NCBI RefSeq assembly: GCF_008312885.1 | Contig: NZ_VSSO01000003.1 | Coordinates: 496,001-560,000 of the forward strand | DNA from: Lolliginicoccus suaedae | GTDB lineage: Bacteria > Actinomycetota > Actinomycetes > Mycobacteriales > Mycobacteriaceae | Reading direction: 5' to 3' | Length of the DNA stretch: 64,000 bases | Part shown: positions 63,080 through 64,000 of the stretch, in pieces | Layout: each line of letters begins with the position of its first letter | Position numbering within the stretch: position 1 is the stretch's first letter | Translations under genes and position numbers: made by a program | Notes under the pieces: model-generated | What the model saw: only the letters and a program-made list of their open reading frames with translations | Told to the model about the DNA's origin: nothing | Databases searched by the model: none

Positions 63080-64000
63080 TCATAGCACGAGCTGGCAATC
63101 CCCGGCCGCGACGGAGATGCAGGTCTTGATCCGCTCCCCCGGGCTGGCCTCCCGGCCACTGCGCAGGTCGCGCGCGAAACCGTCGCCTAGTTGCGCGACA
63201 CAGGTATGACAGATGCCCATCCGGCATCCGAACGGCATCCGGACCCCTGCCAGCTCGCCGGCCTCGAGCAGTGTGGTCGCGCCGTCGACCGCGATCTCCT
63301 TGCCAGACAGCCCGAAGCGCACCGTCCCGCCATCGGTCGCGTGCGCGGTGCGGCCCACCGAGAACCGCTCCACATGCAGCCGGTCCCCCGCGCCCTCCGC
63401 CTGGTACTGCGACTCCATCGCATCGAGGAGCCCCTGCGGACCGCACGCCCACGCCTCTCGGTCCCGCCAGTCCGGCGCGAGGACGTCGAGCATGGCTGGG
63501 GTGAAAAATCCGCGATCGTCGGTCAGCTGCAGGTGCAGCCGGTAGCCGGGCCGCGCCTCGTGGCGGGCGAGCTCCCCGCGGAACATCACATCGCTCTCCC
63601 GGGGCGCGGAGTGCACATGGACGATGTCCGGTGCTCCGCCACGACTGTCGAGTGTTCGCAGCATGCTGACCACCGGGGTGATGCCACTGCCTGCGGTGAC
63701 GAACAGGATCTTGCGCGGAGGGGGCTCGGGGAGCACGAACTCGCCCTGCGGCGCAGCGAGCCGGATGATCGTGCCCGGCCTCACCCCGTCGACGAGGTGG
63801 GACGACAGGAACCCCTCCGGCATGGCCTTCACCGCTATCGAGATGAATCCGCCGCCCTCGCGCGGGGAACTCGTCAACGAGTAGGACCGCCAGTGCCACC
63901 GGCCATCGACCTCCAGCCCGATGCCCACGAACTGCCCGGCCCGATAGCGATGATCGAAGCCCCAGCCGGGCTTGATCACCACCGTCGCGGAATCCGCGGT
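63080..64000 (-). CDS. Ferredoxin-NAD(P)H reductase for the desaturase (5' partial)
   Basis: The N-terminus is outside the window; 307 residues are visible. It is an FNR-type flavoreductase fused to a [2Fe-2S] ferredoxin. FAD is held by the RxYS motif HWRSYSLTSSP, NAD(P)H by VTAGSGITPVVSML and WACGPQGLLD, and the C-terminal ferredoxin has CRMGICHTC and a last cysteine in IKTCIS. It passes electrons from NADPH to DesA3, as the mycobacterial pair does. The ferredoxin is at the C-terminus, the plant-type order. Operon with desA3 is likely (90-base gap). Confidence 0.92.
   Translation of the reverse strand, partial: TADSATVVIKPGWGFDHRYRAGQFVGIGLEVDGRWHWRSYSLTSSPREGGGFISIAVKAMPEGFLSSHLVDGVRPGTIIRLAAPQGEFVLPEPPPRKILFVTAGSGITPVVSMLRTLDSRGGAPDIVHVHSAPRESDVMFRGELARHEARPGYRLHLQLTDDRGFFTPAMLDVLAPDWRDREAWACGPQGLLDAMESQYQAEGAGDRLHVERFSVGRTAHATDGGTVRFGLSGKEIAVDGATTLLEAGELAGVRMPFGCRMGICHTCVAQLGDGFARDLRSGREASPGERIKTCISVAAGDCQLVL

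Overview
This is a high-GC actinobacterial chromosome segment, most probably from a mycolic-acid bacterium (order Mycobacteriales). The main evidence is gene order. Apart from one inserted block and a few absent genes, positions 5.7-64 kb follow the Mycobacterium tuberculosis Rv3193c-Rv3230c neighbourhood as I remember it: UPF0182, Lon-like PDZ protease, DUF2342, cyclodehydratase-like, ABC1 kinase, whiB7, uvrD2, mycoredoxin, nudC, K+ channel, adnB-adnA, ATL, then TIGR02569, moeZ, DUF3152, TetR, DUF3107, DEAD-box helicase, Rv3212-like, ParA, DAG kinase, whiB1, pdtaS, TB7.3-like, bL37, rshA-sigH, SRAP, aroA, rsgA, desA3 and its reductase. The genus cannot be read from the sequence. No insertion sequence, phage, CRISPR array or rRNA was seen.

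Layout. 1-5.2 kb: two acyl-CoA dehydrogenases (first one truncated by the window edge), a glycerophosphodiesterase lipoprotein, an M23 peptidase and a degenerate SDR. 5.4-5.6 kb: initiator tRNA-Met with promoter and terminator. 5.7-15.2 kb: membrane and protease genes of conserved actinobacterial families, ending at whiB7. 15.2-15.8 kb: a long whiB7 leader with a well-positioned upstream ORF and a WhiB7-style promoter. 16-28.6 kb: DNA repair (uvrD2, adnAB) interleaved with redox (mycoredoxin), NAD-cap/NADH hydrolysis (nudC) and ion transport. 28.7-31.2 kb: an orphan NRPS condensation-domain protein and an alkyltransferase-like protein. 31.2-41.3 kb: a complete, translationally coupled nitrate-assimilation operon (narK, nasA, FAD/2Fe-2S oxidoreductase, nirB, nirD, nnaR, sirohydrochlorin-chelatase-like) behind a GlnR-type box. 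41.5-43.7 kb: a CynX/NimT-type MFS exporter divergent from a FadR-type regulator. 43.9-64 kb: sulfur/molybdenum cofactor activation (moeZ), RNA helicase, WhiB1, the PdtaS sensor kinase, bL37, the SigH-RshA thiol-stress pair with its own promoter, SRAP, aroA-rsgA, and the DesA3 desaturase with its ferredoxin reductase.

The least explained signal is a small dispersed element present four times (about 3353, 15837, 48112 and 57231). It consists of a 13-15 bp inverted repeat, a variable loop of 18-22 bases, and a conserved 3' tail. Every copy lies just downstream of a gene and in that gene's transcriptional sense, so it behaves like a 3'-UTR element or a terminator-like/mobile palindrome. Other items worth attention are probable CTG start codons for the DEAD-box helicase and RsgA, a pair of DnaA boxes in a divergent promoter region, and an orphan cyclodehydratase-like protein without any azole-peptide genes.
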